Of a stretch of DNA of 64,000 nucleotides, positions 54,783 to 63,575 are shown one piece after another. The position numbers and the translations under genes were made by a program. Numbering within the stretch: position 1 is the first letter of the stretch; the number at the start of each line of letters is the position of its first letter. The stretch lies in assembly GCF_005869845.1 (NCBI RefSeq), contig NZ_VAWF01000001.1, positions 1,612,001 through 1,676,000 of the forward strand, read 5' to 3'. The DNA comes from Fodinibius saliphilus (lineage in GTDB: Bacteria; Bacteroidota; Rhodothermia; Balneolales; Balneolaceae). The notes under the pieces are model-generated. The model saw only the letters and a program-made list of their open reading frames with translations, was not told the DNA's origin and did not search any database.

Positions 54783-55967
54783 ATGAGCAAGCCCAAAATA
54801 ACCGATACACTGGAGTTCCCCTCTGACTTAAATATAACCAAATCGCTATTTGGTGTGGGTATCGTGGGACTCTTGGCTACGGGGGTAGGATATTTCTTAC
54901 AACACGATCAGTTTTTCTTCTCATATCTGGTAAGCTTTTCATTCTTTTCCAGTATAGCTTTAGCCAGTTTGTTTTTTGTAATGCTGCAACATTTAACCCG
55001 TTCGCATTGGAGTACTGCTATACGACGTATTCCTGAAGCTTTATCTTCAAATCTCTGGATTTGGGCTATCTTCATTATTCCTGTACTTATGGGAATGCAC
55101 TCCCTCTATCACTGGACTCACGCCGATGCTATAGCTCATGATCCTGTGATGAAAGGCAAAGTCCCCTATTTGAACAGTACATTCTTCATCATTCGACAGT
55201 TCATCTACTTCGCTCTTTGGAGCTTTTTAGGATACCGTATGTACTCAAAGTCCGTTGAGATGGATGATAGCGGTGACTGGGGTATTCAAACCCTATTACG
55301 ACGCACAAGTGGGCCGGGACTCTTTTTCTTTGGGATCACTCTTGCTTTCGCTTCTTTCGACTGGTTAATGTCACTCGATCCTCACTGGTATTCTACTATT
55401 TTTGGAGTTTACTACTTTGCGATGAGTTTCCAGGGACTTTTTGCAACACTCATTCTCATTGTAATGTATTTGTGGAAGCAAGGCTTGTTGACGAATACTA
55501 TTAAGAAGGGACATATCTATGATCTGGGTGTTCAGATGTTCGGCTTTACTGTATTCTATGCCTATATCGCCTTTAGCCAATTTCTATTAATCTATTATGC
55601 AAACATACCGGAAGAGACCGTATGGTTTTTGGAACGTCTCAACGGCGGATATGAGTATCTGGCCTATTTCTATATGTTCGGGCGCTTTATTATTCCCTTT
55701 GTAGTATTACTTTCAAAGCGTGCAAAATCGAATTACAAAATTGTTACCAGCATCTCTGTTTTAATCTTGGTATCTCACTTAGTTGAGCTCTATTGGATTG
55801 TGATGCCGGTATTGAATCACCATGGCTTCCATTTGAACTGGATGACAATCACTAGCTTCTTCGGTCTAGGAGGAATCTTCTTTGGGCTCTTTTTCTATCG
55901 CTTTAAGCAAAATAAAATGATACCCGTTAATGACCCTACACTAGGTGATTCACTAAACAAACATTAA
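54783..55967 (+). CDS. actF: Alternative complex III membrane subunit ActF
   Basis: Integral membrane protein of 394 residues with about ten hydrophobic helices, distantly related to ActC/NrfD. Segments such as MGMHSLYHWTHADAIAHDP, SFDWLMSLDPHWYSTIFGVY and LVELYWIVMPVLNHHGFH are typical of ActF. It completes actABCDEF. A 68-bp gap separates it from the next gene of the operon. Confidence 0.94.
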   Translation: MSKPKITDTLEFPSDLNITKSLFGVGIVGLLATGVGYFLQHDQFFFSYLVSFSFFSSIALASLFFVMLQHLTRSHWSTAIRRIPEALSSNLWIWAIFIIPVLMGMHSLYHWTHADAIAHDPVMKGKVPYLNSTFFIIRQFIYFALWSFLGYRMYSKSVEMDDSGDWGIQTLLRRTSGPGLFFFGITLAFASFDWLMSLDPHWYSTIFGVYYFAMSFQGLFATLILIVMYLWKQGLLTNTIKKGHIYDLGVQMFGFTVFYAYIAFSQFLLIYYANIPEETVWFLERLNGGYEYLAYFYMFGRFIIPFVVLLSKRAKSNYKIVTSISVLILVSHLVELYWIVMPVLNHHGFHLNWMTITSFFGLGGIFFGLFFYRFKQNKMIPVNDPTLGDSLNKH

Positions 55968-56035
55968 AAAACTCAACAGCTAACACGTTGAACGCAGTCA
56001 GGGTCTGCCCGCTGCGAACTAAGCTTTAAATTTTC

Positions 56036-56596
56036 ATGGCAAGCGAAGACAAAAATTATACTTCGGAGTTTAAAAAGGAAGTTGCCCAAAAGGCACTTGA
56101 GCAGAATAAGAAAGACTTAGATAAACTCTCTGAAAAATATGAGTTATCAGTCTCAGTTATCTTAATGTGGGCAACGGAACTGGAAAAGGCCATCGATAAC
56201 GATTCAGATATTGATGAAGTATTTGTTACTGAACCAGAAGAAGTGGCTACAGAAAAACCTCAAGACGTTGATGTAGAAATTAATGATGAAAGAGTAGCAT
56301 CAGCAGTTGAACATGGCGTTATGGACGATAAGCTGAACTATAAACGACTTGTTTTCTGGAGTGTTCTGGGTACAGTTCTTGTTGTTATCTTTGTGATAGC
56401 ACTCTTTGAAATGTTCCAGCACAATGAACAACAACTTAAGAACAGTGTTTCAGCAGATAGTGAATACTACCAGGTAAATAATATGAAACGTGAAGCTGAA
56501 GAAGAGCTTAATAGCTTTGGCGTTGTAGACACTGAAAATGATATTTATAGAATCCCTATCGACAGCGCTATTAATAAGATAGCTGCCGATAAATAA
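56036..56596 (+). CDS. Single-pass membrane protein with transposase-like helix-turn-helix, in the respiratory operon
   Basis: A 186-residue protein I do not recognise as a known respiratory subunit. Residues about 8-52 (YTSEFKKEVAQKALEQN, then LSEKYELSVSVILMWATELE) look like the N-terminal helix-turn-helix of IS3/IS911 OrfA transposases. An acidic linker (55-85), one transmembrane helix (about 105-127) and a periplasmic tail of about 60 residues follow. There is no transposase catalytic domain and no inverted repeat nearby, so it is not an insertion sequence. It sits between actF and the SCO gene and is expressed with them. It may be an assembly factor or a membrane-tethered regulator. Confidence 0.7.
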   Translation: MASEDKNYTSEFKKEVAQKALEQNKKDLDKLSEKYELSVSVILMWATELEKAIDNDSDIDEVFVTEPEEVATEKPQDVDVEINDERVASAVEHGVMDDKLNYKRLVFWSVLGTVLVVIFVIALFEMFQHNEQQLKNSVSADSEYYQVNNMKREAEEELNSFGVVDTENDIYRIPIDSAINKIAADK

Positions 56597-56611
56597 TGAT
56601 TGTGTAGTATA

Positions 56612-57448
56612 ATGAAATATGTTGGGCTAATAGCGGCATTATGCCTGTTACTACATCCGGTAACAACACGTGCTCAACTGAACAAACAAAAGCCGCGCAA
56701 TTTAAAGGATGTTGGCGTAACAGAACAATTAGGCGAACAAATACCGCTGAATTTAAAGTTTGCAACAGCGGATGGCGACTCAGTAACACTTGGTGATTTA
56801 TTTACTGAAGATAAACCAGTACTCTTGAATCCTGTTTACTATGAATGTCCGCAACTGTGCTCCATGGTAAAAGAGGCGATTTATAAAGGCATTGAAGACC
56901 TTAAATGGAGCCCTGGATCAGAATATAATATCGTTACTTTTAGCTTCGATCCCAGTGAAGGGCCTGATGTTGCAGCCAAGAACAAACAACGTTTTTTAAA
57001 AAAACTGGATCGGGAAGGCGCTGCAGATGGTTGGCACTTTCTCACTGGTAATAAAAAAAATATTAAACAACTTACTGATGCCATTGGATTTGATGTCCAG
57101 AAATTAGAAAACGGACAATATGCTCATGGCGCAGCAATCACTTTTTTGAGCCCCAATGGGGTAGTGACACGTTACCTATATGGTCTCAAATATGATGAGT
57201 TCAACATGCGAAATGCCTTGTACGAAGCCGCAGACGGTAACATAGGCAGCACCGCAGAACAGGTACTATTATACTGTTATCAATACGATGCAGATGCCAA
57301 TACCTACGTACCCGTTGCCTGGCGAATTATGAAAATTGGAGGCTTTGCTACCATGTTTATTCTAGGTATTTTTCTTAGTTTTATGTGGTTGCGACATAGA
57401 TATTCAAATAACGAACAGCAAATAACAGATACGAATGGACGCGCTTAA
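56612..57448 (+). CDS. SCO1/SenC-family copper chaperone
   Basis: Exported thioredoxin-fold protein of 278 residues that helps load copper into the CuA site of cytochrome oxidase subunit II. It has a signal peptide (MKYVGLIAALCLLLHP) and the copper-binding CxxxC (Cys79 and Cys83 in YYECPQLCSM). A His downstream (NGQYAHGAAITFLSPNG) fits the third ligand, and a C-terminal membrane helix is present (MFILGIFLSFMW). The ATG at 56612 is preferred over an upstream TTG at 56600 because it begins the signal peptide. The end overlaps coxB by 14 bp, fitting its role in CoxB maturation. Confidence 0.92.
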   Translation: MKYVGLIAALCLLLHPVTTRAQLNKQKPRNLKDVGVTEQLGEQIPLNLKFATADGDSVTLGDLFTEDKPVLLNPVYYECPQLCSMVKEAIYKGIEDLKWSPGSEYNIVTFSFDPSEGPDVAAKNKQRFLKKLDREGAADGWHFLTGNKKNIKQLTDAIGFDVQKLENGQYAHGAAITFLSPNGVVTRYLYGLKYDEFNMRNALYEAADGNIGSTAEQVLLYCYQYDADANTYVPVAWRIMKIGGFATMFILGIFLSFMWLRHRYSNNEQQITDTNGRA

Positions 57449-58385
57449 CGATTTCTTTCTTCCACCGGCAAAATCAACGCTGGCAAGCCAGACCGATACG
57501 CTCTTTTGGTTTGTACATCTAAGCAGCCTTGCATTAACGATCGGCCTTATTGCCGTAATTGTATACTTTGTATATAAGTATCGTCGTAAGTCTGAGGACG
57601 AAGTTACCCCACTTATCACCCACAATAATAAGCTGGAGGTAACATGGTCTGTTATCCCTCTTATCTTAGTTCTTATTGTATTTGCCTGGGGATACGAGGT
57701 ATTCATGAACCAACGAGTTGTTCCAGACGATGCCTATGAAGTTAATGTTACAGCTCAAAAGTGGATCTGGCAGTTTAAATATGAGAATGGTGCACAAACC
57801 ACCGGTAAATTGCACGTTCCCGCCGGGCGCCCTGTTAAGCTTATTATGAGCTCAAATGATGTAATTCACTCTTTCTTTGTACCCGACTACCGAATAAAGC
57901 AAGATGTTGTACCTGGTCGATATACCGAAATGTGGTTTAATGCCCCGGAACCCGGAGAATCAATCATTTATTGCACCGAATACTGTGGCACCGCTCATTC
58001 CGATATGTTAGCAAATATTATTGTTCATGAACAAGAAGATTTCGAAAATTGGCTGGCTGAAAATGCCGGTGGGGCTTCGAAACCCGATGATCTGCCTCCC
58101 GCTGAATGGGGTAAACAAATTGCACAAGAGTATGCTTGCAATACTTGCCACTCTACAGATGGAAGCCAAATGGTTGGCCCAACATGGCAAGGAACTTTTG
58201 GTTCGGAACAAACATTTGCTGACGGTTCAACGGTAACTGTAGACGAAAATTATATTCGTGAGTCTATTCTAGAGCCGAATGCCAAAGTTGTTGAAGGTTA
58301 TCCTGCAGTGATGAATACTTACCAGGGACAACTCAATGATGAACAGATCAACGCGATTATTGAATACATCAAAACACTGAAGTAA
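57435..58385 (+). CDS. coxB: Cytochrome c oxidase subunit II with fused cytochrome c domain (caa3 type)
   Basis: Oxidase subunit II of 316 residues. Two N-terminal membrane helices (about 24-48 and 71-92) precede the CuA domain. The ligands are His145, Cys180, Glu182, Cys184, His188 and Met191 in the pattern [14 protein letters not shown]-terminal cytochrome c domain with CNTCH at 235-239 makes this a caa3-type oxidase able to accept electrons directly from alternative complex III. That domain is strikingly similar to the second domain of ActE. It overlaps the SCO gene by 14 bp. Confidence 0.95.
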   Translation: MDALNDFFLPPAKSTLASQTDTLFWFVHLSSLALTIGLIAVIVYFVYKYRRKSEDEVTPLITHNNKLEVTWSVIPLILVLIVFAWGYEVFMNQRVVPDDAYEVNVTAQKWIWQFKYENGAQTTGKLHVPAGRPVKLIMSSNDVIHSFFVPDYRIKQDVVPGRYTEMWFNAPEPGESIIYCTEYCGTAHSDMLANIIVHEQEDFENWLAENAGGASKPDDLPPAEWGKQIAQEYACNTCHSTDGSQMVGPTWQGTFGSEQTFADGSTVTVDENYIRESILEPNAKVVEGYPAVMNTYQGQLNDEQINAIIEYIKTLK

Positions 58386-58386
58386 T

Positions 58387-60132
58387 ATGGATACAGCAGA
58401 ATCTAGCTCAAATCTTAAGAAAATCCAGGTACAGCGGTTTAAACCCGACGATAATCCTGACAATCATTACCTTAACGAAGAAACTGGATTATGGTCATGG
58501 TTAACCACCGTCGATCATAAAAAGATTGGTATCATGTACTTGGCTTCCATTACCTTCTTCTTCTTTGTAGGAGGATTAATGGCACTATTGGTACGCACCG
58601 AGTTATGGACGCCGGCTAAAACGTTTATTGAGGCTAACACCTACAATCAGCTATTCACGCTACACGGTGCGGTGATGATTTTCCTCTTCCTGGTGCCCTC
58701 GGTTCCCGCTGCACTCGGTAACTTTATACTGCCACTACAGCTCGGAGCCAAAGATGTGGCCTTTCCCAGGTTGAACTTATTGAGTTATTATTTGTACCTG
58801 GCAGGCTCTTTTATTGCAATTTATGCGATCTTTAGTGGTGGTATAGACACTGGATGGACATTTTACACTCCCTACTCATCCTCAACGGGAGGTGCAGTAA
58901 CAACCATGACCTTTGGTGTTTTCGTCATTGGTTTCTCCTCCATTTTAACAGGGGTCAACTTTATTACGACCATACATAAGATGCGTGCTCCCGGTCTTAG
59001 CTGGGATAAACTGCCGCTTTTTTGCTGGGGTCTTTATGCAACTAGTGTTATACAAATTTTAGCAACGCCCGTGCTGGCTATTACGCTTGCACTTGTAGCT
59101 ATGGAGCGAATTCTGGGAATCGGAATTTTTGACCCTGCGCTTGGCGGAGATCCCGTACTCTACCAGCACTTTTTCTGGTTCTACAGCCACCCAGCCGTTT
59201 ATATTATGATTGTTCCGGGCTTTGGAGTAGTATCTGAAATTATTTCTACCTTCTCTAAAAAGCATATTTTTGGATACTGGGCTATCGCTCTTTCCTCACT
59301 TGCTATTGCCTTTATTGGTTTCCTCGTTTGGGGGCATCACATGTTCGTTTCCGGGCAGGCAACACTCGCTTCAATGGTATTTTCGTTCTTAACATTCTTG
59401 GTTGGTATCCCAACAGGTATTAAAATGTTCAACTGGACTGCCACACTCTACAAAGGGTCTATTAAACTGGCTTCTCCCCTGTTGTATATTTTTGGATTTT
59501 TCTTCCTTTTCCTCGTAGGTGGACTTACTGGAATTGTACTCGGATCTATTGCTCTTGACGTTCACCTGCATGATACCTATTACGTAGTTGCCCACTTCCA
59601 CTTTGTAATGGTTGGTGGTATGGTGATGGCCTTCTTAGCCGGATTGCACTACTGGTGGCCAAAAATTACGGGTAAAATGTATAACGAGACCATGGCAAAA
59701 ATTGCATGTGGTATCATATTCGTAGGCTTTAATGTTACCTTCCTGCCCCAGTTTGTTATGGGATCTCAGGGAATGCCACGACGTTATTTCAACTATATAG
59801 AACAGTTCCAGTCTTTCCACCAGGTTTCGACTATAGGATCCTATATTCTCGGACTTGGGTTCTTGATGGTTTTCTATTACTTGGTTAAATCGATTTATAG
59901 AGGTGAACAAGCCACATCAAACCCATGGGGAAGTCGTGCTCTTGAATGGCAAATATCTACCTTACCGCCCCTGCACAATTTCCATCATACCCCCGTTATT
60001 GTTAACGGACCCTATGATTATCACAAACCAATGGAAGAGTTCCAGTTGGGACTTGCTGAGTCAGGTAACGGACATGGTCACGATGCAGATCTCGAAGTAA
60101 CTAAAGAAGGCGAAGATCTTTCTGCCGAATAA
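58387..60132 (+). CDS. coxA: Cytochrome c oxidase subunit I (A2-type haem-copper oxidase)
   Basis: Catalytic subunit of 581 residues with about twelve membrane helices. A haem a ligand lies at LHGAVM (His93). The CuB region [10 protein letters not shown] has Tyr266-Ser267-His268 and Ala270 in place of the Glu of [14 protein letters not shown] carries the CuB histidines, and [17 protein letters not shown] carries the haem ligands. Lack of the helix VI Glu with a YS motif is the A2 subtype described in the Rhodothermus marinus caa3 oxidase. It starts 1 bp after coxB. The C-terminal tail is His/Asp-rich. Confidence 0.97.
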   Translation: MDTAESSSNLKKIQVQRFKPDDNPDNHYLNEETGLWSWLTTVDHKKIGIMYLASITFFFFVGGLMALLVRTELWTPAKTFIEANTYNQLFTLHGAVMIFLFLVPSVPAALGNFILPLQLGAKDVAFPRLNLLSYYLYLAGSFIAIYAIFSGGIDTGWTFYTPYSSSTGGAVTTMTFGVFVIGFSSILTGVNFITTIHKMRAPGLSWDKLPLFCWGLYATSVIQILATPVLAITLALVAMERILGIGIFDPALGGDPVLYQHFFWFYSHPAVYIMIVPGFGVVSEIISTFSKKHIFGYWAIALSSLAIAFIGFLVWGHHMFVSGQATLASMVFSFLTFLVGIPTGIKMFNWTATLYKGSIKLASPLLYIFGFFFLFLVGGLTGIVLGSIALDVHLHDTYYVVAHFHFVMVGGMVMAFLAGLHYWWPKITGKMYNETMAKIACGIIFVGFNVTFLPQFVMGSQGMPRRYFNYIEQFQSFHQVSTIGSYILGLGFLMVFYYLVKSIYRGEQATSNPWGSRALEWQISTLPPLHNFHHTPVIVNGPYDYHKPMEEFQLGLAESGNGHGHDADLEVTKEGEDLSAE

Positions 60133-60167
60133 CTGAAACTCAATTTCTAAACTAGTAAAATCTGATT

Positions 60168-60827
60168 ATGGCAAATCATTCATCATCCGCATCTGAATCC
60201 AGCAGGTTTATGCAGCACCATTTTGTGGATGCAGACCAGCAGTTTGATGCTGCTAAAATGGGTATGTGGATATTCCTGGTAACAGAAATACTCTTTTTCG
60301 GTGGACTCTTTGCAGCCTACGTTATATACCGGGCGTGGTATCCCGAACTCTTTACATTAGCCTCAGAAGAGCTTAATACTCTGTGGGGTGGAGTCAACAC
60401 CGTTGTACTTATTGGAAGTAGCCTTACTGTTGCAATGGCTATTAAATCGGCCCAGCTTAACCAAAAGAAAAATATTGCCATTAATTTGGCCATTACGTTA
60501 GCACTAGCCGCCGTATTTATGGTTATTAAGTACTTTGAGTGGACTCACAAATTTCATATTGGAATATTCCCCGGAGAGTTCTACTCTTTTGAAGGAATTG
60601 ATCATCCTAAAGCCAACATATTCTTTAGCCTGTATTACCTGATGACCGGCCTTCACGGCATTCACGTGGTAATAGGAATGGGATTAATGGCATGGTTGCT
60701 TTGGCGCTCGTTAAAAGGCCATTTCGACAGCGAATACTATACCCCTGTCGAAATAACTGGCCTCTATTGGCACCTTGTCGACATCATCTGGATATTCCTT
60801 TTCCCACTCTTCTACCTAATTGATTGA
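60168..60827 (+). CDS. coxC: Cytochrome c oxidase subunit III
   Basis: Integral membrane subunit of 219 residues with about five hydrophobic helices. Typical motifs are KMGMWIFLVTEILFFGGLFA, TGLHGIHVVIGMG and ITGLYWHLVDIIWIFLFPLF. It begins 35 bp after coxA and stabilises the oxidase core. Confidence 0.95.
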   Translation: MANHSSSASESSRFMQHHFVDADQQFDAAKMGMWIFLVTEILFFGGLFAAYVIYRAWYPELFTLASEELNTLWGGVNTVVLIGSSLTVAMAIKSAQLNQKKNIAINLAITLALAAVFMVIKYFEWTHKFHIGIFPGEFYSFEGIDHPKANIFFSLYYLMTGLHGIHVVIGMGLMAWLLWRSLKGHFDSEYYTPVEITGLYWHLVDIIWIFLFPLFYLID

Positions 60828-60849
60828 TAACTCTAAATTTTTTTAGCTC

Positions 60850-61152
60850 ATGAGCGGACATCATATATCAACTGACAAAACATTACTCGGCGTTGCGGGG
60901 GCTCTGTTTGTCCTCACTATTTTAACGGTAGCAGTACACTTTATCCATATTCCCGGCCCGTGGTCAATTATTGTTGCTATGGGGATTGCGATCTTTAAGG
61001 CAACCCTGGTAGCAATGTTCTTTATGAACCTCTACTGGGATGAACAATTTAACACCTTACTATTCGTAGCATCTATTGCATTCTTTGCACTCTTAGTAGG
61101 TTTTACCCTGTTAGACACTTTATTCCGACCTGAAGTAATGCCAGGGTTCTAA
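60850..61152 (+). CDS. coxD: Cytochrome c oxidase subunit IV family protein
   Basis: Small membrane subunit of 100 residues with three hydrophobic helices (about 12-33, 38-58 and 72-92). The segment AIFKATLVAMFFMNLYWDEQ is characteristic of bacterial subunit IV (prokaryotic cytochrome oxidase subunit IV family). It is the last gene of the respiratory operon and is followed by a terminator. Confidence 0.92.
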   Translation: MSGHHISTDKTLLGVAGALFVLTILTVAVHFIHIPGPWSIIVAMGIAIFKATLVAMFFMNLYWDEQFNTLLFVASIAFFALLVGFTLLDTLFRPEVMPGF

Positions 61153-61173
61153 AGCAGACCTTATTTCTTGAAA

Positions 61174-61200
61174 GCCGATTAGGGGGCCACTCTAATCGGC
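61174..61200 (+). terminator. Rho-independent terminator of the respiratory operon
   Basis: GCCGATTAG (61174-61182), loop of nine, CTAATCGGC (61192-61200), then six T. It lies 21 bp after the coxD stop. Confidence 0.9.
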
Positions 61201-61309
61201 TTTTTTGGTATTCCCCTCCTCTCTTATACCTATCAATATAATCTATATCTTAAGATCATTTATCTTTCAAAAGATTTTTTTTAAACCTTAAATTTATATC
61301 GTACCAAAA

Positions 61310-62245
61310 TTACTCAGCTACCGGAAAAACGCTGTTTTTTATCAGCAAGAAGAGCAGAAACTCAAATGCTATTAGAAAGGCAACACCGGTAAGATGTACA
61401 ACTTGATACACAGGGGGGAGACTCAAATAATATAAGCCAATACCCGTCGTAATTTGTAAAAGGATAAGTCCATATACAGCCGTACCAATTTTCTTAATAA
61501 TTTGAGAATTATTTTTCCACCGGGCTAGATAAAATAACACTGTACCTGCAAAAAACACTATCCACGAAAAACTACGATGTACTTCATCTACAAAACCCAC
61601 TCTCGAAATCCACGTTTCTCTTGGTGGCGGTTCTGTGAGATTTTTCAAAACATCGATAACTTCACGAACCTGCGTTCCTAAGATTAACTGTATAAAGGTA
61701 CTTGCTATCACTATAGCAGTAACAACAAAAAACATCTGTTTCGAATCGTCTGAAAGCTGCACAGTAAAACTATCAGACGATGCATTGTAGACCGCGTAAA
61801 TAAGGGCCATCATAATGATCATCGCCAAAAGCATGTGCAAGGTTATCAACCATTCATCCAACCCTGTTGTTACTACCTGCCCCCCTAACCATCCTTGTAT
61901 TAGCACCAATACAAAAGCTGTAACTGAACTATAAAATACTTTAGGTTTCGTTTTACGATAACGAATTGACGAAACAGCCGTAGCACTAATAAGCAGTCCA
62001 ATTACAACTCCAATAAGGCGATTAATGTATTCGGTCCATGTTTTAAAGACATTGAATTGTGTTACTTCATAGCCTGCTGGTAACTCTGAAACTGATGTAG
62101 GCGGAATCCACATCCCAAAACATTTTGGCCAATCCGGGCACCCCAGCCCGGCCCCGGCTGCTCGTACCAATCCCCCCACAAAAATGAGAAATATGGTAGC
62201 CCCTAAAGTTGTAAGTGCAACTTTCTGATAGGTATTAAGCTTCAT
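61310..62245 (-). CDS. ctaA: Haem A synthase (COX15/CtaA family)
   Basis: Converts haem O to haem A for the oxidase; 311 residues with about eight membrane helices. The N-terminal motif FVGGLVRAAGAGLGCPDWPKC contains the extracytoplasmic Cys pair. Helical histidines in WLITLHMLLAMII, VDEVHRSFSWIVFF and YQVVHLTGVAFLI are candidate haem ligands. It is transcribed towards the cox operon and divergently from ctaB, with a shared 113-bp promoter region. Confidence 0.94.
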   Translation of the reverse strand: MKLNTYQKVALTTLGATIFLIFVGGLVRAAGAGLGCPDWPKCFGMWIPPTSVSELPAGYEVTQFNVFKTWTEYINRLIGVVIGLLISATAVSSIRYRKTKPKVFYSSVTAFVLVLIQGWLGGQVVTTGLDEWLITLHMLLAMIIMMALIYAVYNASSDSFTVQLSDDSKQMFFVVTAIVIASTFIQLILGTQVREVIDVLKNLTEPPPRETWISRVGFVDEVHRSFSWIVFFAGTVLFYLARWKNNSQIIKKIGTAVYGLILLQITTGIGLYYLSLPPVYQVVHLTGVAFLIAFEFLLFLLIKNSVFPVAE

Positions 62246-62358
62246 ATTTCGCCTTTCCTTCTTTCTTTGTTCCCCTTGGAGTATAAAACTGAATTATACG
62301 CTGGGAGAGTAACAATTTTCATATAAAATTGGTAACTTAAGCCGTCCTAAAAATACAG

Positions 62359-63270
62359 ATGCGCATGAAGTTAATTACAGATTCTACCCTTTCAAAGTTT
62401 TTTAATACAGAAATAATTTCGGCTTATTATGAACTAACTAAGCCCGGAATTACCCTTACTGTATTGGCTAGTATGATTATTGGCTTTGTGTTGGGTTCAG
62501 GAAATGAAATAAACTACATCCTGATGTTGCATGCCACACTCGGGACCTGGCTGATTGCATCCGGAACAGCTGCACATAATCAATTTATGGAATGGCGCTA
62601 CGACGGACAAATGAAGCGCACCCAAAGCCGACCAGTTCCTGCCAGTAAAATATCCCCAAAACAGAGTGTAATTTTTTCAATGACGCTCATCGCTACAGGT
62701 CTTATCTACCTGATATCTGTTGTGAATTTTGTAGCCGGTGCTGTTTCATTGGCAACAACACTCATTTATCTGGGAATTTATACTCCTATGAAACGTGTAT
62801 CGGTTGTTAATGTTTTTATCGGTGCAGTTCCCGGTGCCTTGCCCCCCGTCGGTGGTTGGGCAGCAGCAACAGGCCACTTGGGCAGTACTGCTATGTGGAT
62901 TTTATTTGCCATCGTTTTTCTTTGGCAAGTCCCCCACGTAATGGCAATCGCGTGGGTGTGTAAGGATGATTACAGCGGAGCCGGCTTCAAAATGTTTCCC
63001 AAGAACGATGCCGAGGGTTATAAGGCTTCAGCACTCATTCTTCCCTGTCTTATAGCGCTACTTCCTGTCTGTTACGGTTTATATCATGTTGGTATGAACA
63101 GCTGGCTGTATCTTTCGGGCTCACTCATCTGCAGTATCCTCTTTTTATACTATGGCCTCATCTTTACCATCAAAAGAGACAAACCATCAGCCAAAAAATT
63201 GATGTTTGCCTCATTCGGATATCTTCCCCTTATCTGGGTATTCGTTATTTTAGATCTGCTTATTTTGTAG
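62359..63270 (+). CDS. ctaB: Protohaem IX farnesyltransferase (haem O synthase)
   Basis: UbiA-family prenyltransferase of 303 residues that farnesylates haem B to haem O. The first prenyl-diphosphate motif is NQFMEWRYDGQMKRTQSRP. The second region is YTPMKRVSVVNVFIGAVPGA with PPVGGWAA, and the loop DDYSGAGFKMFP is typical. Nine hydrophobic helices are plausible. With ctaA it supplies haem A to CoxA. It begins MRMKLI; the second Met, two codons later, could equally be the start. Confidence 0.95.
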   Translation: MRMKLITDSTLSKFFNTEIISAYYELTKPGITLTVLASMIIGFVLGSGNEINYILMLHATLGTWLIASGTAAHNQFMEWRYDGQMKRTQSRPVPASKISPKQSVIFSMTLIATGLIYLISVVNFVAGAVSLATTLIYLGIYTPMKRVSVVNVFIGAVPGALPPVGGWAAATGHLGSTAMWILFAIVFLWQVPHVMAIAWVCKDDYSGAGFKMFPKNDAEGYKASALILPCLIALLPVCYGLYHVGMNSWLYLSGSLICSILFLYYGLIFTIKRDKPSAKKLMFASFGYLPLIWVFVILDLLIL

Positions 63271-63382
63271 GAATACTCACACAAAGAATGTGAAATACTT
63301 CGCATTTATTTCATAACTCTGACCTTTTCATAACCGAGAAGATCCCTTTCCTTTTTTCTTTTCTATACTCTGATTCAATAGA

Positions 63383-63436
63383 GCAAGCGTCCCCTACACA
63401 GAATAACACTAACTACCGCACAAGCGAGACGCTTGC
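63383..63436. repeat. Palindromic repeat-like element with GCAAGCGTC arms
   Basis: GCAAGCGTC (63383-63391) is matched by its exact inverse GACGCTTGC (63428-63436). The right part also folds alone as CAAGCG-AGA-CGCTTG (63421-63435). It resembles intergenic palindromic repeats known in this bacterial group, by recollection. No other copy is visible in this window. Confidence 0.45.
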
Positions 63437-63520
63437 ACGATGGCATTTTGATATCAATTATAACCGTTCTAACCCCAGCAAAAGTTATAGTAGTGCAAGA
63501 GGAAAATGGTTATAAAACAA

Positions 63521-63550
63521 ACCCCCGAAACTTTAAAAGTACCGAGGGTT
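63521..63550 (-). terminator. Terminator of the E1 dehydrogenase gene
   Basis: On the minus strand AACCCUCG (63550-63543) pairs with CGGGGGUU (63528-63521), using one G-U pair. It is followed by UGUUUU. It lies 25 bp after the stop codon. Confidence 0.7.
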
Positions 63551-63575
63551 AAGCTTATATTATAAAATAAAGCTA

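Larger units (their letters stand above)
63271..63575. other. Intergenic region of 305 bp with palindromic elements
   Basis: It separates ctaB from the convergent E1 gene. It holds a small inverted repeat TCACA/TGTGA near 63278, the GCAAGCGTC element at 63383-63436 and the E1 terminator at 63521-63550. No coding sequence is evident. Confidence 0.65.

Noticed and set aside
56036-56596. Insertion sequence or transposase remnant
   Set aside because: The helix-turn-helix is followed by a membrane helix instead of a catalytic domain, no terminal inverted repeats are seen, and the gene is collinear with the operon.
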